From: Chlorobiota bacterium
Lineage (GTDB): Bacteria; Bacteroidota; Bacteroidia; Bacteroidales; JAADGE01
DNA length: 7,312 nt
Assembly (NCBI GenBank): GCA_013153575.1
Contig: JAADEE010000231.1
Location: 1-7,312, forward strand
Direction of reading: 5' to 3'
Below, piece after piece: positions 1-7,057 of the stretch. The notes under the pieces are model-generated. The model did not search any database. It was given only the letters and a program-made list of their open reading frames with translations, and was not told the origin of the DNA. The position numbers and the translations under genes are program-made. Every line of letters starts with the position of its first letter. Position 1 is the first letter of the stretch.

Positions 1-44
1 ATTGAGTGGGAATTATAATTTTATTTAACTAAAAACAAACAATT

Positions 45-2192
45 ATGGCACATCATAAAAAAAAGAAAAAGAAGAAAATATCAACATTCAATCGTAAAAC
101 ATTACAAAATTATGTAATGAATATTTTCAGAGATAGACCAAAACAATATTTTAACTATAAACAACTTGCAAAAAAAATAGGAATTAAAGATTTAAGAACA
201 AAACAACTTTTAAATGAAGTTCTTGAATCCCTTTGTGAACAAGGCAAAATTGAAGAAGAAAGAAGAGGCAAATATAAATTTGTTCCAACAACAAACACAG
301 TAACAGGCACAGTTCAACTCATTGCATCAGGTTCTGCATTTGTAATTTCAGAAGATACAGAAGAAGACATTTACATCCCAAGAAAATTTATGGGTGGTGC
401 ATTAAATGGCGACACAGTTAAAGTTAAAGTTTGGGCAAGACGAATGAAAAAACGTCCGGAAGGTGAAATAATAGAAATTATAAAAAGGCACAAAACAAAA
501 TTTGCAGGAGTTGTAAGCATAACCAACGATAACAATATTGCATTTCTTATTGTTACTGAAAAAAATATGCCATACGACATTTTCATTCCTATGAAAGATT
601 TAAATGGAGCAACACATGGCAAAAAGGCAATTGCCGAAATTGTTTCATGGGTAGAAGGACAAAAAAATCCTGTAGGAAAAATTGTTGACGTACTTGGTGA
701 TGTTGGAGATAACAATGCCGAAATGCACGCAATACTTGCAGAATTTAACCTGCCGTATAAATTCCCTGAATACCTAAACGATTTAGCAGACAAAATACCA
801 ACAGAAATAACAAAAGATGAAATTGCAAAAAGACGCGATATGCGTAAAGTCCCAACCTTTACAATTGACCCGCACGATGCAAAAGATTTTGATGATGCAC
901 TTTCATACCAAGTTCTACCAAACGGAAACATTGAAGTTGGAATTCACATTGCCGATGTAACCCATTATGTAAAAGAAGGTAGCAAAATTGATAAAGAAGC
1001 ATACGAAAGAGCAACCTCGGTTTATCTTGTCGACAGAACCGTTCCCATGCTTCCTGAAAAGCTATCAAACAATGTTTGTTCATTACGTCCAAATGAAGAA
1101 AAACTTACATATTCTGCTGTATTTGAATTAGATGAAAACGCAAACGTAAAAAAACAATGGTTCGGACGAACAGTAATAAATTCCGACAGAAGATTTAACT
1201 ATGCCGAAGCACAAGAAGTTATTGAAACAGGTAAAGGCGATATGAGTGAAGAAATTCTTATGCTTGATAAACTTGCAAAAAAACTTAAAAAACGAAGATT
1301 TGCAAACGGCTCAATTTCATTTGAAAGAATTGAAGTTAAATTTCACATTGACGAAAATGGCAAACCAACAGGAATTTATTTTAAAGAAGCAAAAGACTCA
1401 AACCATTTAATAGAAGAATTTATGCTACTTGCAAACAGAAAAGTTGCATATTATATCGGAAAAACACTAAACAAACCATCAGTTTACAGAATTCACGAAG
1501 AACCGGACATGGAAAAACTTCATTCATTTTCAGAATTCATTAAACAATTTGGTTACGACTTTTCTTTTAAAGATGAAACAGAAGTTGCAAGTTCAATAAA
1601 TAAACTTCTTAAAGAAGTAAAAGGAAAAACAGAACAAAACCTAATAGAACAACTTGCCGTTCGTTCAATGGCAAAAGCCGAATATTCTGCCGATAATGTT
1701 GGACATTACGGTTTAGCTTTTGATTATTACACACATTTCACATCTCCAATCCGTCGTTATCCTGATATGATGGTACACAGACTTTTAACAAGATACATGA
1801 GTGGCGGAAAACCAGAAATGACCAATATCCTTAACGAAAAATGTAAACACTCTTCAGAAATGGAGCGTAGAGCTGTTATGGCAGAACGAGCATCAATAAA
1901 ATACAAACAAGCAGAATTTATGAAAGATAAATTAGGCTATGTTTTCGATGCTGTAATTACAGGTGTAACAGAAAGAGGTTTATTTGTTGAAATAAAAGAA
2001 AATAAAATTGAAGGAATGATTGCAATGCGTGATTTAGATGATGATTTTTATATCTTTGATGATAAAAATTATTGCATTACAGGAGAACGTAGCAAAAAGA
2101 AGTTTCAACTTGGCGACCCAATAAAAATTCAACTTGTAAAAGTTAATATGCAAAACAGAAGTATTGATTTTGTTCCGGCAGAAGATTTTTAA
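45..2192 (+). CDS. rnr: Ribonuclease R (RNB-family 3'-5' exoribonuclease)
   Basis: A complete 715-residue protein. RNase R is a cytoplasmic, processive, hydrolytic 3'-5' exoribonuclease that degrades structured RNA. Domains seen in order: a lysine run at residues 5-11, a winged-helix segment at about 15-80, two cold-shock/OB segments at about 83-215, the RNB catalytic domain at about 270-585, and a C-terminal S1 domain at about 630-712. The metal-binding catalytic signature is intact as D275, D281, D283 and D284 (IDPHDAKDFDD), with the spacing of E. coli RNase R D272/D278/D280/D281. The RNB hallmark HFTSPIRRYPD is at 564-574. The winged helix plus two cold-shock domains favour RNase R over RNase II. 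The basic stretch is N-terminal; the protein lacks the Lys-rich C-terminal tail of the E. coli enzyme. The ATG at 45 follows an A-rich leader with no Shine-Dalgarno. The promoter is not in the window, or only partly. It is convergent with rpsT. Confidence 0.97.
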   Translation: MAHHKKKKKKKISTFNRKTLQNYVMNIFRDRPKQYFNYKQLAKKIGIKDLRTKQLLNEVLESLCEQGKIEEERRGKYKFVPTTNTVTGTVQLIASGSAFVISEDTEEDIYIPRKFMGGALNGDTVKVKVWARRMKKRPEGEIIEIIKRHKTKFAGVVSITNDNNIAFLIVTEKNMPYDIFIPMKDLNGATHGKKAIAEIVSWVEGQKNPVGKIVDVLGDVGDNNAEMHAILAEFNLPYKFPEYLNDLADKIPTEITKDEIAKRRDMRKVPTFTIDPHDAKDFDDALSYQVLPNGNIEVGIHIADVTHYVKEGSKIDKEAYERATSVYLVDRTVPMLPEKLSNNVCSLRPNEEKLTYSAVFELDENANVKKQWFGRTVINSDRRFNYAEAQEVIETGKGDMSEEILMLDKLAKKLKKRRFANGSISFERIEVKFHIDENGKPTGIYFKEAKDSNHLIEEFMLLANRKVAYYIGKTLNKPSVYRIHEEPDMEKLHSFSEFIKQFGYDFSFKDETEVASSINKLLKEVKGKTEQNLIEQLAVRSMAKAEYSADNVGHYGLAFDYYTHFTSPIRRYPDMMVHRLLTRYMSGGKPEMTNILNEKCKHSSEMERRAVMAERASIKYKQAEFMKDKLGYVFDAVITGVTERGLFVEIKENKIEGMIAMRDLDDDFYIFDDKNYCITGERSKKKFQLGDPIKIQLVKVNMQNRSIDFVPAEDF

Positions 2193-2201
2193 ATTTAAAA
2201 G

Positions 2202-2240
2202 TTATGAGTTTGATATATTTTTATCTTATCAAACTCATAA
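2202..2240. other. Perfect 13-bp inverted repeat just after rnr stop
   Basis: The arms at 2202-2214 (TTATGAGTTTGAT) and 2228-2240 are perfect complements, separated by a 13-base AT-rich loop. The hairpin begins 10 bases after the rnr stop codon. It has no T tract after it on the + strand, so by itself it is a poor intrinsic terminator for rnr. On the - strand it is followed by a short TTTT. It may act as a 3'-end stabilising hairpin for the rnr mRNA, or as a second barrier to transcripts coming from rpsT. The structure is seen directly; the role is inferred. Confidence 0.6.
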
Positions 2241-2249
2241 TAACAAAAA

Positions 2250-2276
2250 AAGCTGTTTAGAAATTCTAAACAGCTT
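2250..2276 (-). terminator. Intrinsic terminator downstream of rpsT (possibly bidirectional)
   Basis: A 12-bp perfect stem, arms 2250-2261 and 2265-2276, encloses a 3-base loop. Read on the - strand it ends with a run of seven T (complement of A at 2245-2251, partly inside the stem base), the classic form of a Rho-independent terminator. It lies about 24 bases past the rpsT stop. Read on the + strand it is followed by a poorer U-rich stretch (CTTTTAG and later TTTTTT), so it may also stop rnr transcripts. Confidence 0.8.
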
Positions 2277-2299
2277 CTTTTAGCTTTACTTTTTTCTCT

Positions 2300-2551
2300 T
2301 TATAAAGATGCAATATGCTTAAATAATTTTGATTTTAAGTTTGCAGCTTTATTTTTATGAATAATGTTTCTTTTTGCTAATTTATCAATCATGCTAGAAA
2401 CAGAAGGATATAACTCTTCAGCTTCTTTTTTATCAGTTTTTGCTCTTAATTTTCTGATAGCATTTCTTGTAGAAACAGCATAATATCTATTATGCAATCT
2501 TCTTTTTTCACTTTGTCTTATTCTTTTCTTTGCAGATTGATGATTTGCCAT
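2300..2551 (-). CDS. rpsT: 30S ribosomal protein S20
   Basis: A complete 83-residue, strongly basic protein, close to the usual 84-88 residues of bS20. It starts [18 protein letters not shown], the conserved S20 opening, continues with RNAIRKLR and ends with the family's [11 protein letters not shown] helix region. S20 is a three-helix primary binder of 16S rRNA in the small subunit. The ATG at 2551 is the only sensible start; it is preceded by an A-rich leader without Shine-Dalgarno. The tRNA-Glu 3' end is only 23 bases upstream and no promoter fits between them, so rpsT is probably co-transcribed with the tRNA from the promoter at 2668-2698 and ends at the hairpin 2250-2276. Confidence 0.98.
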   Translation of the reverse strand: MANHQSAKKRIRQSEKRRLHNRYYAVSTRNAIRKLRAKTDKKEAEELYPSVSSMIDKLAKRNIIHKNKAANLKSKLFKHIASL

Positions 2552-2574
2552 TTTTTATTTTTTTATAAAATTTG

Positions 2575-2646
2575 CAGTCCGTAGGGGAATTGAACCCCTG
2601 TTACCGGGATGAAAACCCGGCGTCCTAGCCACTAGACGAACGGACC
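2575..2646 (-). tRNA. tRNA-Glu (anticodon UUC)
   Basis: A 72-base cloverleaf on the - strand. The acceptor is seven pairs (GGTCCGT with ACGGACT, the first a G1-U72 wobble). The D arm starts GTCTAG. The anticodon stem is CCGGG/CCCGG with loop TTTTCAT, giving anticodon UUC (complement of 2611-2613). The T arm is AGGGG-TTCAATT-CCCCT. The discriminator is G73. CCA is not encoded (CAA follows), so it must be added after transcription. No terminator follows; transcription appears to continue into rpsT. Confidence 0.96.
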
Positions 2647-2667
2647 GTTTTTGTTTCTAAGCGGATG

Positions 2668-2698
2668 CAAAAGTAAAATTAAAATTTTTCTTACCAAA
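2668..2698 (-). promoter_or_regulatory. Bacteroidota-type promoter for tRNA-Glu-rpsT
   Basis: On the - strand, TTTG (complement of 2695-2698) is followed after exactly 19 bases by TACTTTTG (complement of 2668-2675). This matches the Bacteroidota consensus, a -33 TTG-type element and a -7 TAnnTTTG element. The box ends 21 bases before the tRNA-Glu 5' end, a short leader to be removed by RNase P. It is the only promoter candidate that could serve rpsT. Confidence 0.8.
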
Positions 2699-2782
2699 AC
2701 TTTTTATAAAAAAATTTAAAAATTTTTCCATAAAATTAAAAGTAATAAAAAAACAAAGTGCATCCACTCTTTATTTTATAGA

Positions 2783-2814
2783 AAAGCCTGATAACAAATT
2801 GTCAATCAGGCTTT
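2783..2814 (-). terminator. Terminator hairpin after initiator tRNA
   Basis: The arms AAAGCCTGAT (2783-2792 on the + strand) and ATCAGGCTTT (2805-2814) form a perfect 10-bp stem with a 12-base loop that can pair further with one bulge. It begins five bases after the tRNA-fMet discriminator. On the - strand the stem ends in TTT and continues TCTATAAAAT, a modest U tract. It separates the initiator tRNA transcript from the tRNA-Glu-rpsT unit. Confidence 0.7.
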
Positions 2815-2819
2815 CTTAG

Positions 2820-2892
<73 letters not shown>

Positions 2893-2937
2893 ATATATCT
2901 TTGTACTATATAGAACTATCTTCGTTTTAAAGTTTTG

Positions 2938-2968
2938 CAAAAGTAAAACTTTATTTTTAAATATCAAA
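2938..2968 (-). promoter_or_regulatory. Bacteroidota-type promoter for tRNA-fMet
   Basis: On the - strand, TTTG (complement of 2965-2968) and TACTTTTG (complement of 2938-2945) are separated by exactly 19 bases, the same architecture as the tRNA-Glu promoter. The box lies 45 bases before the mature tRNA 5' end, implying a leader of about 40 bases. It sits only six bases after the stop codon of the protease gene, so initiator tRNA transcription is independent of the upstream operon. I see no strong terminator between that stop and this promoter. Confidence 0.8.
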
Positions 2969-2974
2969 TTTTTT

Positions 2975-4618
2975 TTAGTTTTTATCTAAAATTTCTTTTG
3001 CTTTCATTAAATCATCATCAATTTCTCTTATTATAGGAAAATAACCTTTGTTATCAATTATATTTCTTGCAATAAATGCTTTTAATCTTGTTTCTATAAC
3101 TTTTTTTGAGAGTTGTAAGTCTTTTTTATTTTCTTTAATTCCTTCTTTTTTAGCATAATCAATAAAAAGGGTTAAAATATTTTTCTTTTCTAAATAATCA
3201 CTAATTTCTTTTGCACTTGTAAATTTATTTAATTCATCTCTGTGATTATCAGCATAACTTAATGCAAATTTATAAATTAAACCTTTTGAAGTTACTTCTT
3301 TATAAAATTCGGTAAAATACGTAGTATCAACAGGAACAAACACATCCGGCATTATTCCGCCTCCTCCGTAAACAACCTTTCCTTTTGGTGTATAATATTT
3401 TAATGAATCCGGAAAAGATGTACTATCTGCATGTTCAAACTCTCCATCGGCAGCTCTTTTATATATATCTGAAAAATATTCATCATATCCGCCTTTGTAA
3501 GATTTCTGAATACACCTTCCTGTTGGAGTATAATATCTTGCAGTTGTAATTCTTACTCCTGAATTGTCATTAAAATCAAATTCTTCTTGCACTAAACCTT
3601 TTCCAAAAGAGCGTCTTCCTACAATTGTTCCTCTATCGTTATCTTGTATTGCTCCCGAAACAATTTCACTTGCCGAAGCCGACCATGAATTTATAAGAAT
3701 AACAAGTTTAACATCTGAAAGTAAGCTGTTTTCTGTTGAAATATATTCTTTCTTTTCCCTATATTGCCCTTTTGTGTAAACAATCATTTTTCCTTTAGGA
3801 AGAAACTCATCAATAATATTTACGGCAGCATCTAAGTAACCACCTCCATTATCTCTTAAATCTAAAACAAGTTTTGTCATTCCTTGTTTTTTTAATTTTG
3901 CAACAGCTTCCATAAATTCACCATAGGTTGTTCCTGCAAAACGACTTATCTTAATATACCCATCTTCATCATTAAGCATATATGAAACATCAATACTATA
4001 AAGAGGTATTCTATCTCTTATAACTTCAAATGTTAATAATTTTTCTATTCCCTTTCTTTTTATTCCTAATTTAACTTTTGTGCCTTTTTTTCCTTTAAGA
4101 TTTTTAATTACATCTTCATTTGTTATTCCAACTCCGGCAAAAAGTGAATCATTTATCATTACAATTCTATCTCCGGCAAGTATTCCTACTTTTTCAGAAG
4201 GTCCTCCAGAAATTGTATTTATAATTAAAATTGTATCATTTTGAATATTAAATTGAACACCTATTCCTTCAAAATTTCCACTTAAACTTTCGTGTGCTTC
4301 TTCATTAACTTTTGGAGGAAGATATGATGTATGAGGATCAAGGTTTTGCAAGATTACAGGAATTGCCTGTTCTTCTAAACTGTCTGCAGAAACTTTTTCA
4401 ACATAATTGTTTTCAATTAACCTAAGAATTGATGAAATTTTACTTTGCTTATTAATAATTATATGACTTGAACCTTGTTTTCCTGTTGGAAGAATTTTAT
4501 TTCCAATAAAAATACCTATTACAATGCTTATTGCAACAATTATAGGCAAGAATGTGTTTTTTGAAGAGTTTTTATTTTCTTTTGAAGATTTTATTTCTTC
4601 CAAATTATTTTGTTCCAT
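2975..4618 (-). CDS. ctp: S41-family C-terminal processing protease (CtpA/Prc-like), membrane anchored
   Basis: A complete 547-residue serine protease of MEROPS family S41. Residues 1-22 are hydrophilic, then about 23-40 form one hydrophobic segment (FLPIIVAISIVIGIFIG), a signal anchor placing the rest in the periplasm. A PDZ domain spans about 111-200 (GNFEGIGVQF ... GPSEKVGILAGDRI). The S41 core follows, with LVLDLRDNGGG at 250-260. The Ser-Lys dyad is intact: S315 in SASASE and K340 in SFGKGLVQ, 25 residues apart as in E. coli Tsp S430/K455, with Q344 matching the third catalytic-site residue. A C-terminal helical region of about 110 residues follows. Such enzymes trim or degrade envelope proteins from their C-termini; the substrate cannot be told here. 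The ATG at 4618 lies inside the end of the deaminase gene (14-base overlap), implying an operon and translational coupling. Confidence 0.95.
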   Translation of the reverse strand: MEQNNLEEIKSSKENKNSSKNTFLPIIVAISIVIGIFIGNKILPTGKQGSSHIIINKQSKISSILRLIENNYVEKVSADSLEEQAIPVILQNLDPHTSYLPPKVNEEAHESLSGNFEGIGVQFNIQNDTILIINTISGGPSEKVGILAGDRIVMINDSLFAGVGITNEDVIKNLKGKKGTKVKLGIKRKGIEKLLTFEVIRDRIPLYSIDVSYMLNDEDGYIKISRFAGTTYGEFMEAVAKLKKQGMTKLVLDLRDNGGGYLDAAVNIIDEFLPKGKMIVYTKGQYREKKEYISTENSLLSDVKLVILINSWSASASEIVSGAIQDNDRGTIVGRRSFGKGLVQEEFDFNDNSGVRITTARYYTPTGRCIQKSYKGGYDEYFSDIYKRAADGEFEHADSTSFPDSLKYYTPKGKVVYGGGGIMPDVFVPVDTTYFTEFYKEVTSKGLIYKFALSYADNHRDELNKFTSAKEISDYLEKKNILTLFIDYAKKEGIKENKKDLQLSKKVIETRLKAFIARNIIDNKGYFPIIREIDDDLMKAKEILDKN

Positions 4619-5048
4619 TTGTTTTTTTAAGTTCTAAGTTTATAAGTTCAACGCCTGCTCTTTCAAGAATTTTAAGACCATCAACAATTCTATATTTCTC
4701 ATCAAAAACTACACGCTTAATACCTGCTTGAATAATTAATTTTGAGCATTCCATACATGGCGATGTTGTAACATAAAGAGTTGCACCTTCACTACTGTTA
4801 TTTGATTTTGCAACTTTTGTTATTGCATTTGCTTCTGCATGAAGAACATATGGCTTTGTTGTATTGTTTTCGTCTTCACAAACATTTTCAAAACCCGAAG
4901 GAGTTCCATTGTAACCATCAGAAATAATCATCTTATCTTTTACAATTATAGCCCCAACTTTTCTTCTTTCGCAATAAGAATTTTCAGCCCAAATATGAGC
5001 CATTCTTAAATAACGTTTATCTAATTTTTGTTGCTTTTGGTTTTCCAT
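4605..5048 (-). CDS. comEB: dCMP deaminase-family protein (ComEB-like zinc cytidine/deoxycytidylate deaminase)
   Basis: A 147-residue protein of the zinc-dependent cytidine/deoxycytidylate deaminase fold. The catalytic site is complete: H70 and E72 in HAEAN (zinc ligand and proton shuttle), and C98 and C101 in SPCMEC (zinc ligands). GYNGTPSG at 45-52 is characteristic of the dCMP deaminase branch and argues against tRNA adenosine deaminase TadA or RibD. The expected reaction is dCMP to dUMP, feeding thymidylate synthesis. C26 and C57 are also present where the T4 enzyme binds a second zinc, but I do not see its histidine partners. I chose the ATG at 5048, 26 bases after the dxs stop; an in-frame TTG at 5078 overlapping that stop would add ten unfamiliar residues. 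The 3' end overlaps the protease gene by 14 bases. Substrate is assigned by family only. Confidence 0.9.
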   Translation of the reverse strand: MENQKQQKLDKRYLRMAHIWAENSYCERRKVGAIIVKDKMIISDGYNGTPSGFENVCEDENNTTKPYVLHAEANAITKVAKSNNSSEGATLYVTTSPCMECSKLIIQAGIKRVVFDEKYRIVDGLKILERAGVELINLELKKTNGTK

Positions 5049-5074
5049 TTTGCTTTTTGTTAGCAATATATTTG

Positions 5075-6964
5075 TCAAATTTCTCGGACAGCTTTACAAA
5101 TACCTTCAACATCATATCCACAAATATGATAAAGCTCTTGTTGTGTGCCGTGTTCTATAAATTCATCAGGTATTCCAAGCCTTTTTATTTTTGCATTATA
5201 TCCGTTATCTACCATAAATTCAATAACTGCACTTCCAAAACCTCCTTGTATTACTCCATCTTCAAGAGTTATAAATTTGTCGTATTTCTTAAATAATTCA
5301 TGAAGAAGTTCTTCATCAAGTGGTTTAACAAACCTCATATCGTAATGTGCAAAGCTAATGTTCTCTTTTGATAAAATGTCATCAGCTTCTTTAACCAAAT
5401 TACCAATTGCTCCGATACTTAGTATTACAACATTTTCACCACCCTTAATAAGTCGAGCTTTCCCAACTTTTAACTCCTTCATTTCAGTTTTCCAATTTGG
5501 TGTTACACCTCGTCCTCTTGGATATCTAATTGAAAAAGGACCTTTGTTGGGAAGTTGTGCTGTGTACATCATATTTCTTAAATCAGGCTCATCCATAGGC
5601 GCTGCAACCGTCATATTCGGAACGGTTCTCATATAAGCTAAGTCGAAAACTCCGTGATGTGTTGCTCCATCATCACCAACAAGTCCTCCTCTATCAAGAC
5701 AAAAAACAACGTTTAAGTTTTGCAAAGCAACATCATGTATAACTTGGTCGTATGCCCTTTGCATAAAAGTTGAATAAATATTACAAAATGGCAACATCCC
5801 ATCAACAGCCAAACCTGCCGAGAATGTTACAGCATGTTGTTCTGCAATACCAACATCAAATGATCTTTCAGGAATTGCTTCCATCATAATTTTCATTGAA
5901 GAACCTGATGGCATTGCCGGTGTAATTCCAACAATCTTTTTGTTTTTTTCTGCAAGTTCAACAAGTGTATTTCCAAAAACATCTTGGAATTTTGGTGCTA
6001 ATGGCTTATCTGATTTTCCTACTAATCTTTCTCCTGTTTCTTTATTAAATTTTCCCGGAGCATGCCATGTTGTTTGGTCGTTTTCAGCAACCTCAAAACC
6101 TTTACCTTTTTTTGTAAGAATATGTAAAATTTTAGGACCTTTTATATCTTTTAAATCTTCTAAAACTTTAACTAATTGATTTACATCGTGCCCATTAACA
6201 GGTCCGAAATATCTTAAATTCATGGCTTCAAAAATGTTGCTTTGTTTCATTACAACAGATTTAACACCATTTTCAATATTCTGTATAAATGACCTTGTAT
6301 TAGGACCAAACTTTTTAATTTTTCCTAAAACATTCCAAATATCTTCTTTAAATTTATTGTAAGTTTTAGATGTTGTAATATCTAAAAGATACTGATTTAA
6401 ACCTCCTACATTTGGGTCTATCGACATATTATTGTCATTAAGAATAATCAGCAGATTTGATTTTTCAACACCTGCATTATTCATTCCTTCAAAAGCAAGA
6501 CCTCCTGTCATTGCTCCGTCTCCGATAACTGCAATTACATGTTTATCTTTTTGCCCTTGCAAACATGAAGAAACTGCCATTCCTAACGCTGCAGAAATTG
6601 ATGTTGATGAATGCCCAACTCCAAATGCATCATATTCACTTTCAAAAATTGTTGGAAAACCACAAACACCTCCAAGTTTTCTGTTGGTGTGGAAATTATC
6701 ACGTCTTCCTGTAAGAATTTTGTGACCGTATGCTTGATGCCCAACATCCCAAACAATTTTATCATATGGTGTGTTAAAAACATAGTGTAAAGCTACTGTA
6801 AGCTCAACAACACCAAGACTTGATGCAAAGTGTCCCGGACTTTCTGAAACAACATCAATAATGTATTGACGAAGCTCTTTTGATATTTCAATTAGCTCTT
6901 CGTCTTTATATTTTTTTAAATCTTCCGGAGAATTTATTTTATGCAGAAATTTATAATTGCTCAT
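5075..6964 (-). CDS. dxs: 1-deoxy-D-xylulose-5-phosphate synthase
   Basis: A complete 629-residue thiamine-diphosphate enzyme of normal length. It condenses pyruvate and glyceraldehyde 3-phosphate to DXP, the first step of the MEP isoprenoid pathway, in the cytoplasm. The N-terminal domain carries [10 protein letters not shown] with H45 (E. coli H49), [10 protein letters not shown] at 73-82, and the TPP/Mg motif GDGAMTGG (148-155) through N176-D177-N178. The middle domain has catalytic E375 in GIAEQH, Y397 and R403 in [11 protein letters not shown], and D432/H436 in GDDGATHHG, corresponding to E. coli E370, Y392, R398, D427 and H431. A C-terminal transketolase domain begins around 508. The ATG at 6964 follows an A-rich leader. 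It is the first gene of a likely dxs-deaminase-protease operon. All key residues are present, so it should be active. Confidence 0.97.
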   Translation of the reverse strand: MSNYKFLHKINSPEDLKKYKDEELIEISKELRQYIIDVVSESPGHFASSLGVVELTVALHYVFNTPYDKIVWDVGHQAYGHKILTGRRDNFHTNRKLGGVCGFPTIFESEYDAFGVGHSSTSISAALGMAVSSCLQGQKDKHVIAVIGDGAMTGGLAFEGMNNAGVEKSNLLIILNDNNMSIDPNVGGLNQYLLDITTSKTYNKFKEDIWNVLGKIKKFGPNTRSFIQNIENGVKSVVMKQSNIFEAMNLRYFGPVNGHDVNQLVKVLEDLKDIKGPKILHILTKKGKGFEVAENDQTTWHAPGKFNKETGERLVGKSDKPLAPKFQDVFGNTLVELAEKNKKIVGITPAMPSGSSMKIMMEAIPERSFDVGIAEQHAVTFSAGLAVDGMLPFCNIYSTFMQRAYDQVIHDVALQNLNVVFCLDRGGLVGDDGATHHGVFDLAYMRTVPNMTVAAPMDEPDLRNMMYTAQLPNKGPFSIRYPRGRGVTPNWKTEMKELKVGKARLIKGGENVVILSIGAIGNLVKEADDILSKENISFAHYDMRFVKPLDEELLHELFKKYDKFITLEDGVIQGGFGSAVIEFMVDNGYNAKIKRLGIPDEFIEHGTQQELYHICGYDVEGICKAVREI

Positions 6965-6979
6965 TAATTTTTTTTAATA

Positions 6980-7008
6980 AAAACTTAATATTTTTTATTG
7001 ATTTTCAA
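6980..7008 (-). promoter_or_regulatory. Weak candidate promoter for the dxs operon
   Basis: On the - strand TTG (complement of 7006-7008) is followed after 18 bases by TAAGTTTT (complement of 6980-6987), which matches the TAnnTTTG -7 consensus except for the last base. It would give a leader of only about 10 bases before the dxs ATG. The -33 part overlaps a small inverted repeat, TATTGA-TTT-TCAATA (6996-7010). It is one spacer base shorter and poorer than the two tRNA promoters, so it is tentative. Confidence 0.3.
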
Positions 7009-7057
7009 TATAACGAGAGTTCATAGAACTTGTTGTTTTAAAAAATGAACATAATTT

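Noticed and set aside
14..23. Possible -7 element (TATTTTA-like) upstream of rnr
   Set aside because: The last base of the consensus is missing and a -33 element at the right distance would fall before the window, so it cannot be judged.
371..931. A 186-codon open frame antisense to rnr
   Set aside because: It lies wholly inside the well-supported rnr gene on the other strand, resembles no family I know, and has the composition of a shadow frame. The same applies to the shorter frame at 859-1092.
2699..2782. AT-rich stretch with A and T runs between the tRNA-Glu promoter and the tRNA-fMet terminator, considered as a small RNA gene or attachment site
   Set aside because: No promoter, no stable structure beyond a 4-bp AGTG/CACT stem, and no direct repeat of a tRNA end; it looks like plain spacer.
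3564..3779. A 71-codon frame antisense to the S41 protease
   Set aside because: It covers the protease catalytic core in the opposite strand and is best explained as a shadow of that coding sequence.
5049..5078. A TTG start for the deaminase at 5078
   Set aside because: It would overlap the dxs stop and add ten residues ([12 protein letters not shown]) that do not belong to the family; the ATG at 5048 gives the expected N-terminus.
5057..6783. Several frames of 66-97 codons opposite to or overlapping dxs
   Set aside because: dxs is intact with all catalytic motifs across this region; these frames have no recognisable features and no supporting start context.
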